This document shows positions 44,516 to 52,766 of a DNA stretch of 64,000 nucleotides, one piece after another. Source of the stretch: Bradyrhizobium sp. LTSP849 (GTDB taxonomy: Bacteria > Pseudomonadota > Alphaproteobacteria > Rhizobiales > Xanthobacteraceae). The position numbers and the translations under genes are program-made. Location: contig NZ_JYMR01000004.1 in assembly GCF_000938255.1 (NCBI RefSeq), positions 310,001-374,000 of the forward strand. Direction: 5' to 3'. Each line of letters begins with the position of its first letter. Position 1 is the first letter of the stretch. The notes under the pieces are model-generated. The model was not told the origin of the DNA, did not search any database, and saw nothing but the letters and a program-made list of their open reading frames with translations.

Positions 44516-45748
44516 TCAGATCACATAAAACCCGTGCGTGCCGTCGCGGCGGAGCTGGTCGACGAGGCCGTATTCCCAGTCGAGATAGGCCTGCATCGCG
44601 CGGTCGTCGACATTCGTACCCTCATAGGGACGGCGGTAGCGGTGGGCCGGATCGGGCTTCGGCAGGACAAGTGGCGGGCTGACCTCGCGCGCGGCGTCAT
44701 AACCGCCTTCAAGCACATAGACCTCCCAGCCCATCTGCGCGAGCCAGGATGCCGTCATGTCGGCGCGCACGCTCTTGTCGTCGGTCAAAACGATGCGCGC
44801 GCCGCGCACAGGTGCCGCCATGTCGGTCTCCTGGACGAGCTGGCCGCCGGGATAGTGGCGGAAGCCCGGGAGATGACCGGCGGCATGTTCCTCCGCGTCG
44901 CGCACGTCGAAGCGATAGAGCGTGCGATCGGTCTGCGCCACAAGTGCCGACATCTCGTTGGCGCCGATATGGCGGACGCCGGCGCGATAGGCGACGTCGC
45001 GAGCATTGGCCGGACCGCCTTCGAACGGTCCGATCGCGCCGCGCCGCTCGGCGCCGTGATCGAGCGCGTGCCGCGCCAGCGTCCAGCCGATCGTGCCGTT
45101 GCGCAGCGCCCGCACCTTGTTGGGCACGCCGGCGTTGATCAGCGACTGGGTGCCGACGATCGAGCGCGTGCGGCCGGCGCAATTGACAATGATGGTGGTG
45201 TCGGGATCGGGCGCGGCCTGCCCTGCCCGCAGCACCAGCTCCGCACCGGGCACGCTGACCGAGCCCGGGATGTTCATGGTCGCATATTCATCGAAGCGGC
45301 GGACGTCGAGGATGGCGATGTTGGCCTTGTCCGCGATCAGCTTTGCCACTTCGTCAGCGCTGAGCGAGGGCGTGTGGCGGCGCGCTTCGACCATCTCGCC
45401 GAACGCTTTTGAATAGGAATTGACGTCCTCGAACACCTCATAGCCGGCCGCGCGCCAGGCCTTCAGCCCGCCGTCGAGCGCGCGGACATTGGAGTAGCCG
45501 AGCGTCGCAAAGTGTTCGGCGCCGGCCACGACCAGCCCTTCGCCGTCATCATAGAGCACGACCGGCACGTCCTTGCGCGGCAGCCTCACCTCGGCCTCGA
45601 TCGCGATCCGGTTCGCGGCCATGTTGGCCGCGAACAGCGGATGTCCGGTGGCAAAGGCCGCCTCATATCTGAGATCGAGCAGCGCGATCTCCTCACGCAA
45701 CAGCAGCGCGCGGCGGATATCGGCGGGGGTAACGGTCGGAAGCTTCAT
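44516..45748 (-). CDS. multidomain rhodanese-like sulfurtransferase
   Basis: Protein of 410 residues built from three rhodanese domains (about 5-110, 125-230 and 255-355) and a C-terminal tail. Only the middle one has the active-site cysteine (VNCAGRTRS). The first reads LYDDGEGL and the third LTDDKSV, with Asp at that place, so they should be inactive structural or binding modules. It might supply sulfur or act in cyanide or thiosulfate metabolism. It is not obviously linked to the sugar genes. Confidence 0.87.
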   Translation of the reverse strand: MKLPTVTPADIRRALLLREEIALLDLRYEAAFATGHPLFAANMAANRIAIEAEVRLPRKDVPVVLYDDGEGLVVAGAEHFATLGYSNVRALDGGLKAWRAAGYEVFEDVNSYSKAFGEMVEARRHTPSLSADEVAKLIADKANIAILDVRRFDEYATMNIPGSVSVPGAELVLRAGQAAPDPDTTIIVNCAGRTRSIVGTQSLINAGVPNKVRALRNGTIGWTLARHALDHGAERRGAIGPFEGGPANARDVAYRAGVRHIGANEMSALVAQTDRTLYRFDVRDAEEHAAGHLPGFRHYPGGQLVQETDMAAPVRGARIVLTDDKSVRADMTASWLAQMGWEVYVLEGGYDAAREVSPPLVLPKPDPAHRYRRPYEGTNVDDRAMQAYLDWEYGLVDQLRRDGTHGFYVI

Positions 45749-45835
45749 GGCGTGAACCTAGACGAGGACAGGCCATGGCTTTTGAACGATTGCGGCGGCC
45801 TTGGCTAGCCGCCCCGCTGCATTGCGGCTCAGCCC

Positions 45836-46450
45836 GTGGCCGCGACCTGCTTCTCGACCTCGGATGAGCGGATCAGGCTCGGCATGCCTGCGGACTTTCT
45901 CGAGCGCGATTTCGCGTCGGCTTTCGGCGATATCCGGTCGCGCTTCCCTAAGGCACGGCTATCCGTGCGCACCGATTTATCGGCACGGCTCGCCGAGGAC
46001 ATCGATCACGGCCGGCTCGATCTCGCCTTCTATAAGCGCGCACCGTCGAACGCCGCAGACGCCGCGATTGCGTTCGAGCCGATGGCGTGGTTCGGCAAGG
46101 TCGCCACCTCACACCAATCCAACGATCCCGTTCCGCTGGTGGCATTTGCGGACGGCTGCGCCTATCGCGACGAGGCGCTGCGCAGCCTGCACCTGATGGG
46201 ACGGGAATGGACCACCGCCTGCGAAGCGCGAAGCCTCTCCGCGCTGGTCGGTGCCGTCAAGGCCGGCCTCGGTTACGCCGCCCTGCCGATCAGGCTCGGC
46301 GAGCGCAAGTCGCTGCGTCACGCAGGCGATCTACTGGACTTGCCGCAGCTCAATGCCGTCGAGCTCGCCCTTGGCGTCGCCGAGGGCTGCAACTTGCCGT
46401 TCGCCCGCGCGATCGGCGGCATTATCACTGAGCGGTGCGCGCTGGCGTGA
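45836..46450 (+). pseudogene. LysR-type regulator remnant (effector domain only)
   Basis: An open frame of 204 codons (GTG start by default) that matches only the ligand-binding part of LysR-type regulators, from RIRLGMPADFLERDFASAF to SALVGAVKAGLGYAALP. The roughly 85-residue helix-turn-helix is missing and an in-frame TAG lies at 45806. Another reading frame just upstream shows GRDLLLDLG, perhaps the rest of the linker after a frameshift. Its last 120 bases overlap the end of the PepSY gene on the other strand. Confidence 0.65.
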
Positions 46451-47578
46451 TGGCCGCAGCTTGCGGCGCGACAGGTACAACAGCACGCCTGTGATCGCGA
46501 ACAGCGGCATCAGCATCGCCGCGATCATGAACGCAAGCTTGCCGGGCCAGCCAAGGATCGCGCCACGGTGAATGTCGAGCAGGTTTGCGATGATCTTCTC
46601 GCCGAGCGACTTGTTGGCGTAGCGCTCGGCAGAGACCACCTGACCGGTGACGGCATCAATGCGGAATTCGTCGCGCGTGGTATCGAGCGTGCTGTCTTTC
46701 CCCCACGAGCGGATCCGGATCACCGTGCCCGGACCGGCCGGCAGCGTCAGCAAGGCTCGGGAGAAACGGCTGCCCTCTTCGTGCAGGAGGGTTGACCACG
46801 CGCGATCGAATCCGATCGGCTGAACCGTCTCGCGGCCGCCGGCCGCGCGCGGCGCCTTGGGCTGCATCTTCGCTACGCCCACCTGTGGACGCGACAGCAG
46901 CCAGACGACACCGTCCTTGTACCAGTCGAACGAATACCAGAGCCCGGTCAGCGTCATCACCAGATAGATCGGCAGCACCCAGGTGCCGAGGACGGCGTGC
47001 AGCGAGCGATGCAGGCCGCGCCCGCTGAGCCCGAGATTCGGCTTCAGCCACATCTTCACACTGCTCGCGCGGCGAGGCCAGCGCAGCACGAGGCCTGAGA
47101 TCAGCATGACGATCAGGCCGAGCGCGGCAACACCGGTAATCTGGCGGCCCCAGCCCTTTGCATCGCCGGGAATGAGCAGCCAGCGATGCAGCCTGCGCAC
47201 GGTCGCAAAAAACTCCTCGCCTCGCGGCGTGCCGAGCACATGCGCGTCATAGGGATCGATATAGAGCGAGGACGGCCGCGCGCCCTGCTCGTCGCGAGCA
47301 AAGCGGACACGCACGGCCGCGGACGGATCGCTCGCAAGCGTGACGGCGGAGACCTTGCCGGCCTTCAGCCGTGCGACCAGCTCGTCCGGCATCAGTGCCG
47401 GTGTCGTTCGCGGCGCGACCTGCATGATCCCGGCATTCAGATGGTCGAGGATCTCATCCTCAAAACTCATGATCGTTCCCGTGAGAGCGATCAGAGACAG
47501 CAGCAATGCGAGCACGAGGCCGGCAATGGAGTGGACCTGATGCAGAACGGCCTTGATCTTGTGCCCCAGCCTACTCAT
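46331..47578 (-). CDS. PepSY-associated transmembrane protein (iron-uptake linked)
   Basis: Inner-membrane protein of 415 residues from the ATG at 47578, overlapping the binding-protein gene by eight bases. It has four main helices (near 12-38, 160-185, 210-235 and 355-380), with PepSY-like domains between and the family start HKIKAVLHQVHSIAGLVLALL. Such proteins accompany siderophore receptors and may act as ferric reductases. The last 40 or so residues, read from antisense of the LysR remnant, look like an acquired tail. Confidence 0.88.
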   Translation of the reverse strand: MSRLGHKIKAVLHQVHSIAGLVLALLLSLIALTGTIMSFEDEILDHLNAGIMQVAPRTTPALMPDELVARLKAGKVSAVTLASDPSAAVRVRFARDEQGARPSSLYIDPYDAHVLGTPRGEEFFATVRRLHRWLLIPGDAKGWGRQITGVAALGLIVMLISGLVLRWPRRASSVKMWLKPNLGLSGRGLHRSLHAVLGTWVLPIYLVMTLTGLWYSFDWYKDGVVWLLSRPQVGVAKMQPKAPRAAGGRETVQPIGFDRAWSTLLHEEGSRFSRALLTLPAGPGTVIRIRSWGKDSTLDTTRDEFRIDAVTGQVVSAERYANKSLGEKIIANLLDIHRGAILGWPGKLAFMIAAMLMPLFAITGVLLYLSRRKLRPSRQRAPLSDNAADRAGERQVAALGDAKGELDGIELRQVQ

Positions 47579-48593
47579 CAAAGCCGACCTTCTTGATGAG
47601 GGCGATCGCCGCCTGCTGTTGCGCGGCGACCTGATCGATCGGCATAGCATCCGGCGTAAATGGGCCGATATCGGCGAGAATCGGAGCCCGCTCTGCCGTG
47701 GCGAGCACAGGATATTCAAGCTCGGCGTCAGCAAAGATCCGCTGCGCAGCCGGCGTGACCAGGAATTCGAGGAGTTTTTGCGCGGCCGCCGGATGCGGCG
47801 CGCGCTTCGCCATGGCTGCGCCGGTGAGATTGGCATGTGTGCCACCACCCTTGAAGACCGTCGGGACTGCCTTGACCGCCGTGGCCCAGGCGCGCCAGTC
47901 GGCGCCTTCCCGTCCGTCACGCAATTGGGCCAGCGCGACGATGTTACCAATCCCGATCTCGCATGCTCCTTGCGCGATCTGGCGGATCACGTCGTTGTCC
48001 TTGCCCGCCGGCTTGTGCGCAAGATTGGCCTTCAGGCCGGCGAGCCAAGTCTCCGTTGCGGCCTCGCCGTGATGGACGAGATAGGCCGCGACCAGCGCGA
48101 CATTGTTCTGATGCAGGCCCGCGCGCATGCAGAGCTTGCCACGCCATTTCGGATCGGCGAGGTCTTCATAATCGATCGCAGCAAGCGCACTGTCCTGGCG
48201 CGCCATCACGACGCGCGGGCGGACGGTCAGCGCAAGCCATTGCGCGCTGCCGTTGCGCAAGTTCGGCGGAACGGCCTGATCAAGCAGCGGCGATGCGAAG
48301 GCCTGGGTAAAACCTCGACCGGCGAGCTGGCTGGTCTTGTCGAGCCCTATCGTCATCAGAACATCGGCAGGCGACGCCTCGCCTTCCGATGCGAGGCGCT
48401 TGACGAGGCTGTCTTCGATGAAGACCACCTTGACCTTGATGCCGCTGTCTTTCGTGAACGCCGCGATCGCAGGCTCGACCAGGTTAGCCTCCCTGGTCGA
48501 ATAGAGCGTGATCTCGTCGGCGCGGCTCGCCGTCACGACACAGGCAGACGCCAGCGCGACCAGGATCGCGATGGCCTTGCGCTGCGCCGTCAT
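47571..48593 (-). CDS. ferric iron-type ABC transporter substrate-binding protein
   Basis: Periplasmic binding protein of 340 residues with a signal peptide (about 1-25, ending TASRA) and the FbpA/FutA-like start EITLYSTREANLVEPAIAAF. Further matches are VLMTIGLDKTSQLAGRG and ELEYPVLA near the C-terminus. It lies between the TonB receptor (three-base gap) and the PepSY gene in one operon, which supports iron or iron-siderophore binding. No cognate permease or ATPase gene follows. Confidence 0.88.
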   Translation of the reverse strand: MTAQRKAIAILVALASACVVTASRADEITLYSTREANLVEPAIAAFTKDSGIKVKVVFIEDSLVKRLASEGEASPADVLMTIGLDKTSQLAGRGFTQAFASPLLDQAVPPNLRNGSAQWLALTVRPRVVMARQDSALAAIDYEDLADPKWRGKLCMRAGLHQNNVALVAAYLVHHGEAATETWLAGLKANLAHKPAGKDNDVIRQIAQGACEIGIGNIVALAQLRDGREGADWRAWATAVKAVPTVFKGGGTHANLTGAAMAKRAPHPAAAQKLLEFLVTPAAQRIFADAELEYPVLATAERAPILADIGPFTPDAMPIDQVAAQQQAAIALIKKVGFDE

Positions 48594-48595
48594 GC

Positions 48596-50923
48596 CTAGA
48601 ACTTCACCGTGGCCGCCAGCGAGAAACGCCGCGCGTCACCGATCGCGACGTTCAGATTATTCACGGCGGAGGGATAGTAGACGGTGTCGAACAGATTCTT
48701 GACGTTGAACTGATAGATCACCGGGAACTGTCCGTATTTCGTCTCATAGGTCGCGAAGATATCGGCGACCACATAGGACGGCAAGACGAAGGTGTTGGTG
48801 GCATCGCCGGGACGGTCGCCGACATAGCGCGCGCCGCCACCGAGGCGGAGCTGGCCCGGCAAAGCGGTGCCGAAGTCATAGACCAGATAGAGCGAGGCCG
48901 TGTTCAGGGCGACGTTTTGCAGCTTCCTGCCGAGCAGCGTCGAATCTTCGGACGCCGTCACCCGCGCGTCGGTATAGCCATAGCTGCCGATCAAGGCCCA
49001 GCTGTCGGTGAGCCTGCCGGTGACATCCAACTCGACGCCCCGCGAGTGTGCGCGGCCGACGGTGTGGATTTCCACGACATTCGCGCTGTTGGTGACCGTC
49101 GTCTGCACGTTCTTCTTGTCGAGATCGTAGAGCGCCAGCGTACCGGAGATGCGCTTGTTCAGATCGAACTTCACGCCAGTCTCGTATGACACGCCTTCTT
49201 CAGGCGCAACGTTCGAGCCGATCACGACGCCGATCGGCGCAATGGTCGAATTCGGCTTCAGCGATTCGGTGTAGCTCGCATAAAGCGAGATCTGGTCAGT
49301 GAGCTTGAAGATGGCACCTCCAAGCGGAAGCACCTTGTCTTGGGACACGTTGGTATTGGTGACGAAGGGCTTCCCGCGCCCGGCGATCTGGTCGTAGTCC
49401 ATGTAGCGCACGCCGCCGACCAACGCGAAGCGTTCGGTCAGATGCAACGTGTCCTGGAAGAACATCGACCACTGACCGAGCTTGTCTGTCTGGGCGCTGT
49501 CGGAGTTCGACGCCGTCGTCCCCGGCCCGATCAATCCGTAGACGGGATTGTAGACATTGAAGACGGGCGTTGCCTGCCGGATCAAGATGTCACGGTAGAT
49601 CGTGCGATACTGACCGTCGCCGCCGAACACCACGTCATTGCGCATGTTGCCGAGCCAGAAGCCGCCGGACATGTAGGACGTTCCGTAGCTGACATTGCTG
49701 AGCGAGCTTCCCGTGCCGTCATTGCTGCGCGTCTCGGCGCCGGTCGTGAAGTTGATACCGGTGATGCGGAGCTGGTTGGCGCTAAAAGTTTCGGTGTTGT
49801 AGCTGTAGCCGGCGTAGAGCTTCCAGTCCTGGTTGAAGCGGTGCTCGACCGAAGCCTGCATCAGGTCCGACGTGCCCCACGTGTTGTTGAAGGGCTCGTC
49901 GAGCCGGCGCGTCGCGGGAACCGCCAGCGGCGCTTTCGTCGCCGGATTGAACGCCGTGCCGCGGTCGAACGGATAGATGAACTCGCGGTGCTCGTAGTTG
50001 AGCTGAACCGTGGTGTCCTGGCCGTACCAGGCCAGTGACGGCGCGACCAGCATCTCGCGGTGGCGCCCGAAATTCCGCCAGTAGTCCTCGCTGACACCAT
50101 AGCCGATGAAGCGATAGGCAAGGCCCTGATCACCGATCGGACCAGTGACGTCGAGCAAGCCGTCGGCACCAGTCTTGGAGGCACTGAAGGCCGAGCCGAG
50201 CAGCGTGACCGAACCGTGCTGATAGAGCTCCGGACGCTTGCTGATGGTGTTGACGATGCCGCCGGGGTCCATGATGCCGTACAGCAGCGAAGCCGGCCCC
50301 TTCAGCACCTCGACGCTTTCGACTGCGGGATTGAGGCTGCGGCCCTGCACCAGCGGCATGCCGTTGCGCATGATCGAGCCGTCGCGGTTGTCGCCGAATC
50401 CGCGGCGGATGACCGCGTCCTGGCTGCCGGCGAGGGTGTTGGTCTGGGTGATGCCGGAGACGTTGATGAGCGCATCGTCGATGTTGCGCGGCAGCTGGTC
50501 CTTCAGAACCTGCTCGGGCACGACGTTGACGGCTTGCGAGGTGTTGAGCGGCGAGGCACCCGAGCGTAGCGTGGTCGAACTCGGCGTCGCGCGATAGCCG
50601 AGCTTTGCGGCTTGTTGAGCAGCGGCTTCAGCGGCGGCGCGTTCCGACGGCGTCGGAGCTGCCGGCGCGGCGGCATTCCGGCTGCGCTGGCGTGCAGCTG
50701 TTTGCGCACGGCGTTGGGACTGCTCCGATGCGCGCGTCGGTTTCGGCGGCTGCGTCGGCGCATCGACCGTTACCGGCGGCAGCGCCGATTGCGCCTGCGC
50801 GGTCGTGCTGTTGGAGGGGTATTCGGCGAGCAGCACCGCCGCTCCGATGAAAAGACCTGCACGGCTCTTGCCGGCACGATTTCGATGACAGCGGTCGCGC
50901 TGGCCATCCACAAAGGCACGCAC
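48596..50923 (-). CDS. TonB-dependent siderophore receptor
   Basis: Outer-membrane receptor of 775 residues. A signal-like stretch (RAGLFIGAAVLLAEY) and a long Pro/Ala-rich linker (about 45-105) precede the plug (NVVPEQVLKDQLPRNIDDAL, RGFGDNRDGSIMRNGMPLV, VEVLKGPASLLYGIMDPGG) and the 22-strand barrel ending in the aromatic LAATVKF. The FhuA/FpvA type of plug points to a ferric hydroxamate or similar siderophore. The start codon is uncertain because the N-terminus is unusual. Confidence 0.92.
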   Translation of the reverse strand: MRAFVDGQRDRCHRNRAGKSRAGLFIGAAVLLAEYPSNSTTAQAQSALPPVTVDAPTQPPKPTRASEQSQRRAQTAARQRSRNAAAPAAPTPSERAAAEAAAQQAAKLGYRATPSSTTLRSGASPLNTSQAVNVVPEQVLKDQLPRNIDDALINVSGITQTNTLAGSQDAVIRRGFGDNRDGSIMRNGMPLVQGRSLNPAVESVEVLKGPASLLYGIMDPGGIVNTISKRPELYQHGSVTLLGSAFSASKTGADGLLDVTGPIGDQGLAYRFIGYGVSEDYWRNFGRHREMLVAPSLAWYGQDTTVQLNYEHREFIYPFDRGTAFNPATKAPLAVPATRRLDEPFNNTWGTSDLMQASVEHRFNQDWKLYAGYSYNTETFSANQLRITGINFTTGAETRSNDGTGSSLSNVSYGTSYMSGGFWLGNMRNDVVFGGDGQYRTIYRDILIRQATPVFNVYNPVYGLIGPGTTASNSDSAQTDKLGQWSMFFQDTLHLTERFALVGGVRYMDYDQIAGRGKPFVTNTNVSQDKVLPLGGAIFKLTDQISLYASYTESLKPNSTIAPIGVVIGSNVAPEEGVSYETGVKFDLNKRISGTLALYDLDKKNVQTTVTNSANVVEIHTVGRAHSRGVELDVTGRLTDSWALIGSYGYTDARVTASEDSTLLGRKLQNVALNTASLYLVYDFGTALPGQLRLGGGARYVGDRPGDATNTFVLPSYVVADIFATYETKYGQFPVIYQFNVKNLFDTVYYPSAVNNLNVAIGDARRFSLAATVKF

Positions 50924-51362
50924 TTTCGATTCACTTCCAAGTCAGAGACAGCACTGAAGCTGGCGCATCTAGCAGTCGCTGCGCATGAAGAGAACCGGAG
51001 GCGGACTTGAATCGCTCTAGTGTTGAATCGTTCTAAGAGCGGTCGCGATCGCATGACGAGGCAACCATTCAAGTTGCGATGCTTTCATGAGCAGAAACCA
51101 GCACGTCGCAGTTGGAACTTCCGCGAAATAAGCACGCCTGCACATTGTCGATGCTGATCACGCATCGCCGGCGAGGCGGCATCTTTAGCCGGCCCACGGC
51201 GATGCGGCGCCATGCCACACAATTACCCAGCGATCCAGGAGCCCGCACAACTTCTCCATGTCGTCATTGCGGCGGTCGGTATTCTCAATTCACGCGATTT
51301 TGTTCAGATCATCTGCACAGATAATCTTTACAGTTTATATTCATATCTGTATTCGATCCGGC
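50924..51362. other. 439-base divergent control region, no gene
   Basis: Between the divergent TonB receptor and marR genes. It holds the direct repeat at 51007-51035 and an AT-rich stretch at about 51290-51362, with TTTACA and TATATT-like boxes and the dyad CAGATA...TATCTG, probably the marR promoter. I see no convincing small gene. Confidence 0.6.
51007..51035. promoter_or_regulatory. direct-repeat operator candidate upstream of the siderophore receptor
   Basis: TTGAATCGCTCTA (51007) and TTGAATCGTTCTA (51023), two 13-base units that differ at one base and are 16 bases apart. On the minus strand the second reads TAGAACGATTCAA, similar in flavour to iron-control (Irr) motifs of Bradyrhizobium with TTAGAA...TTC. 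It lies 84-112 bases before the receptor start codon. Confidence 0.4.
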
Positions 51363-51815
51363 ATGATCAATTCTTCGGACCGACGCCCGTCCGCCCGCGC
51401 GGGCGCGCTCGCTGAAGATTTGCGTTCGCTGGTCGGAAAGCTGAAGCGCCGACTACGGGAACAGGCAACTCAAGGCGACCTGACACCCTCACAGGTGTCC
51501 ATTTTGCTGCGTCTGGAAAAGGACGGCCCTGCGACGGTGTCGAGCCTGGCGCGATCGGAAAAGATGCGTCCGCAATCGATGAGCACCGCGGTCGCCGTGC
51601 TCCAGGCCGCAGGTCTTGTTAGTGGCGTCCCCGATCCAGAGGACGGCCGTCAAACCATTCTGTCGCTGACAAAGGCGTGCCGCGACTGGATCCGGGTCGG
51701 TCGCGCCGCGCGGCAGGATTGGCTCTCGCGCACCATTTCGGCGCGGCTCTCATCGCGGGAGCAGGACGAGCTGGCCGCCGCCGTCTCCTTGCTCAAGCGG
51801 CTTGTCGACGATTGA
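51363..51815 (+). CDS. MarR-family transcriptional regulator
   Basis: Protein of 150 residues from the ATG at 51363. The winged helix spans about 40-105 (LTPSQVSILLRLEKDGPATV, EKMRPQSMSTAVAVLQAAGL, DPEDGRQTILSLTKACRDW). It heads an operon with an isochorismatase-like protein, a small membrane protein and an MFS exporter, and probably controls it. The open frame runs further upstream through AT-rich promoter DNA and was not used. Confidence 0.88.
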   Translation: MINSSDRRPSARAGALAEDLRSLVGKLKRRLREQATQGDLTPSQVSILLRLEKDGPATVSSLARSEKMRPQSMSTAVAVLQAAGLVSGVPDPEDGRQTILSLTKACRDWIRVGRAARQDWLSRTISARLSSREQDELAAAVSLLKRLVDD

Positions 51816-51870
51816 TGCGGCCCCGCCGCATCCGCGGCGCGAAACATTCGGCTGCCGGAAGGACACAATC

Positions 51871-52440
51871 ATGGCTCTCACGACCCTCGACCCGATCACC
51901 GCCCTCATTGTCGTCGACCTGCAAAGCGGCATCGTCGGCTTACCTTCCGTCCATTCCATGGGCGACGTCGTGGAGCGCTCCTGCACGCTAGCCGCTGCAT
52001 TCCGGCGACACCGCCTGCCGGTCGTGCTGGTCAACGTCGATGGCGGAGCGCCGGGCCGCACCGAGCGGCCGCGTGCCGGCGGTCCGTTCCCCGACGGATG
52101 GACCGCTCTCATTCCGGAGCTTGATCGACAGCTCGCCGATATCACCGTGACCAAGCGGACATGGGGCGCCTTCGCCAGTACTGATCTCGAAAGCCAGCTG
52201 CGATCGCGCGGCGTCACGCAGGTCGTGGTCGCCGGCGTAGCCACAGGCACCGGCGTCGAGTCCACAGCGCGCCAGGCCTACGAGGCGGGCTTCAATGTCA
52301 CCCTTGCCACCGACGCGATGACCGATCCGCGTCCGGAGGCTCACGACTACAGCATCGCAAACGTCTTTCCGCGGCTCGGCGAGAGCGGCTCGACACAAGC
52401 GATCATCGAATTGCTGGCAACACGGAGCCCGCAGGCATGA
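51871..52440 (+). CDS. isochorismatase-like hydrolase (catalytic Cys replaced by Gly)
   Basis: Protein of 189 residues with the family acid D16 (VVDLQ) and lysine K95 (VTKRTWGAF). The nucleophile position, normally Cys in a TxxCV motif, is G128 in GVATGTGVESTAR. Cysteine-hydrolase chemistry (nicotinamidase, N-carbamoylsarcosine amidase) is therefore excluded. A glycine there is also seen in true isochorismatases such as PhzD, which act without a covalent step. The next gene overlaps by four bases. Confidence 0.85.
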   Translation: MALTTLDPITALIVVDLQSGIVGLPSVHSMGDVVERSCTLAAAFRRHRLPVVLVNVDGGAPGRTERPRAGGPFPDGWTALIPELDRQLADITVTKRTWGAFASTDLESQLRSRGVTQVVVAGVATGTGVESTARQAYEAGFNVTLATDAMTDPRPEAHDYSIANVFPRLGESGSTQAIIELLATRSPQA

Positions 52441-52766
52441 ACTGGCTTCATCTAGTTTCCTATTTCTTTGGCGGCGCCTTTCTGGCCAACGCCATTCCGC
52501 ATCTCGTCAGCGGCCTGAGAGGCGAGCCGTTCCAGAGCCCGTTCGCGCAGCCGCGAGGGGAAGGACTATCCTCGTCGACGGTCAACGTGCTCTGGGGCTT
52601 CTTCAACATGGTCGTCGGATATCTCCTGGTCTGTCGTGTCGGAGAGTTCGCGCTGCTGGACACGCGCGATGTCGCCGCGCTCGGGCTCGGCGCCCTCTTG
52701 CTAAGCCTGTTTTGCGCGCGACATTTCGGCCGGTTCCACGGCGGCAACACGCCAACAGGTTCGTGA
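52437..52766 (+). CDS. small integral membrane protein
   Basis: Protein of 109 residues with three predicted membrane helices (about 2-22, 48-66 and 78-96). The first contains HLVSYFFGGAFLANAIPHLV. I do not recognise the family beyond a resemblance to hypothetical membrane proteins of this size. It is coupled by four-base overlaps to the hydrolase upstream and the MFS gene downstream, so it belongs to that operon. Confidence 0.8.
   Translation: MNWLHLVSYFFGGAFLANAIPHLVSGLRGEPFQSPFAQPRGEGLSSSTVNVLWGFFNMVVGYLLVCRVGEFALLDTRDVAALGLGALLLSLFCARHFGRFHGGNTPTGS

Noticed and set aside
50770..51072. Frameshift at the TonB receptor N-terminus (another frame has a hydrophobic Met-Ala start)
   Set aside because: The frame I used already has a signal-like hydrophobic stretch and Pro-rich linker as in relatives, so a frameshift is not needed, though the exact start stays open.
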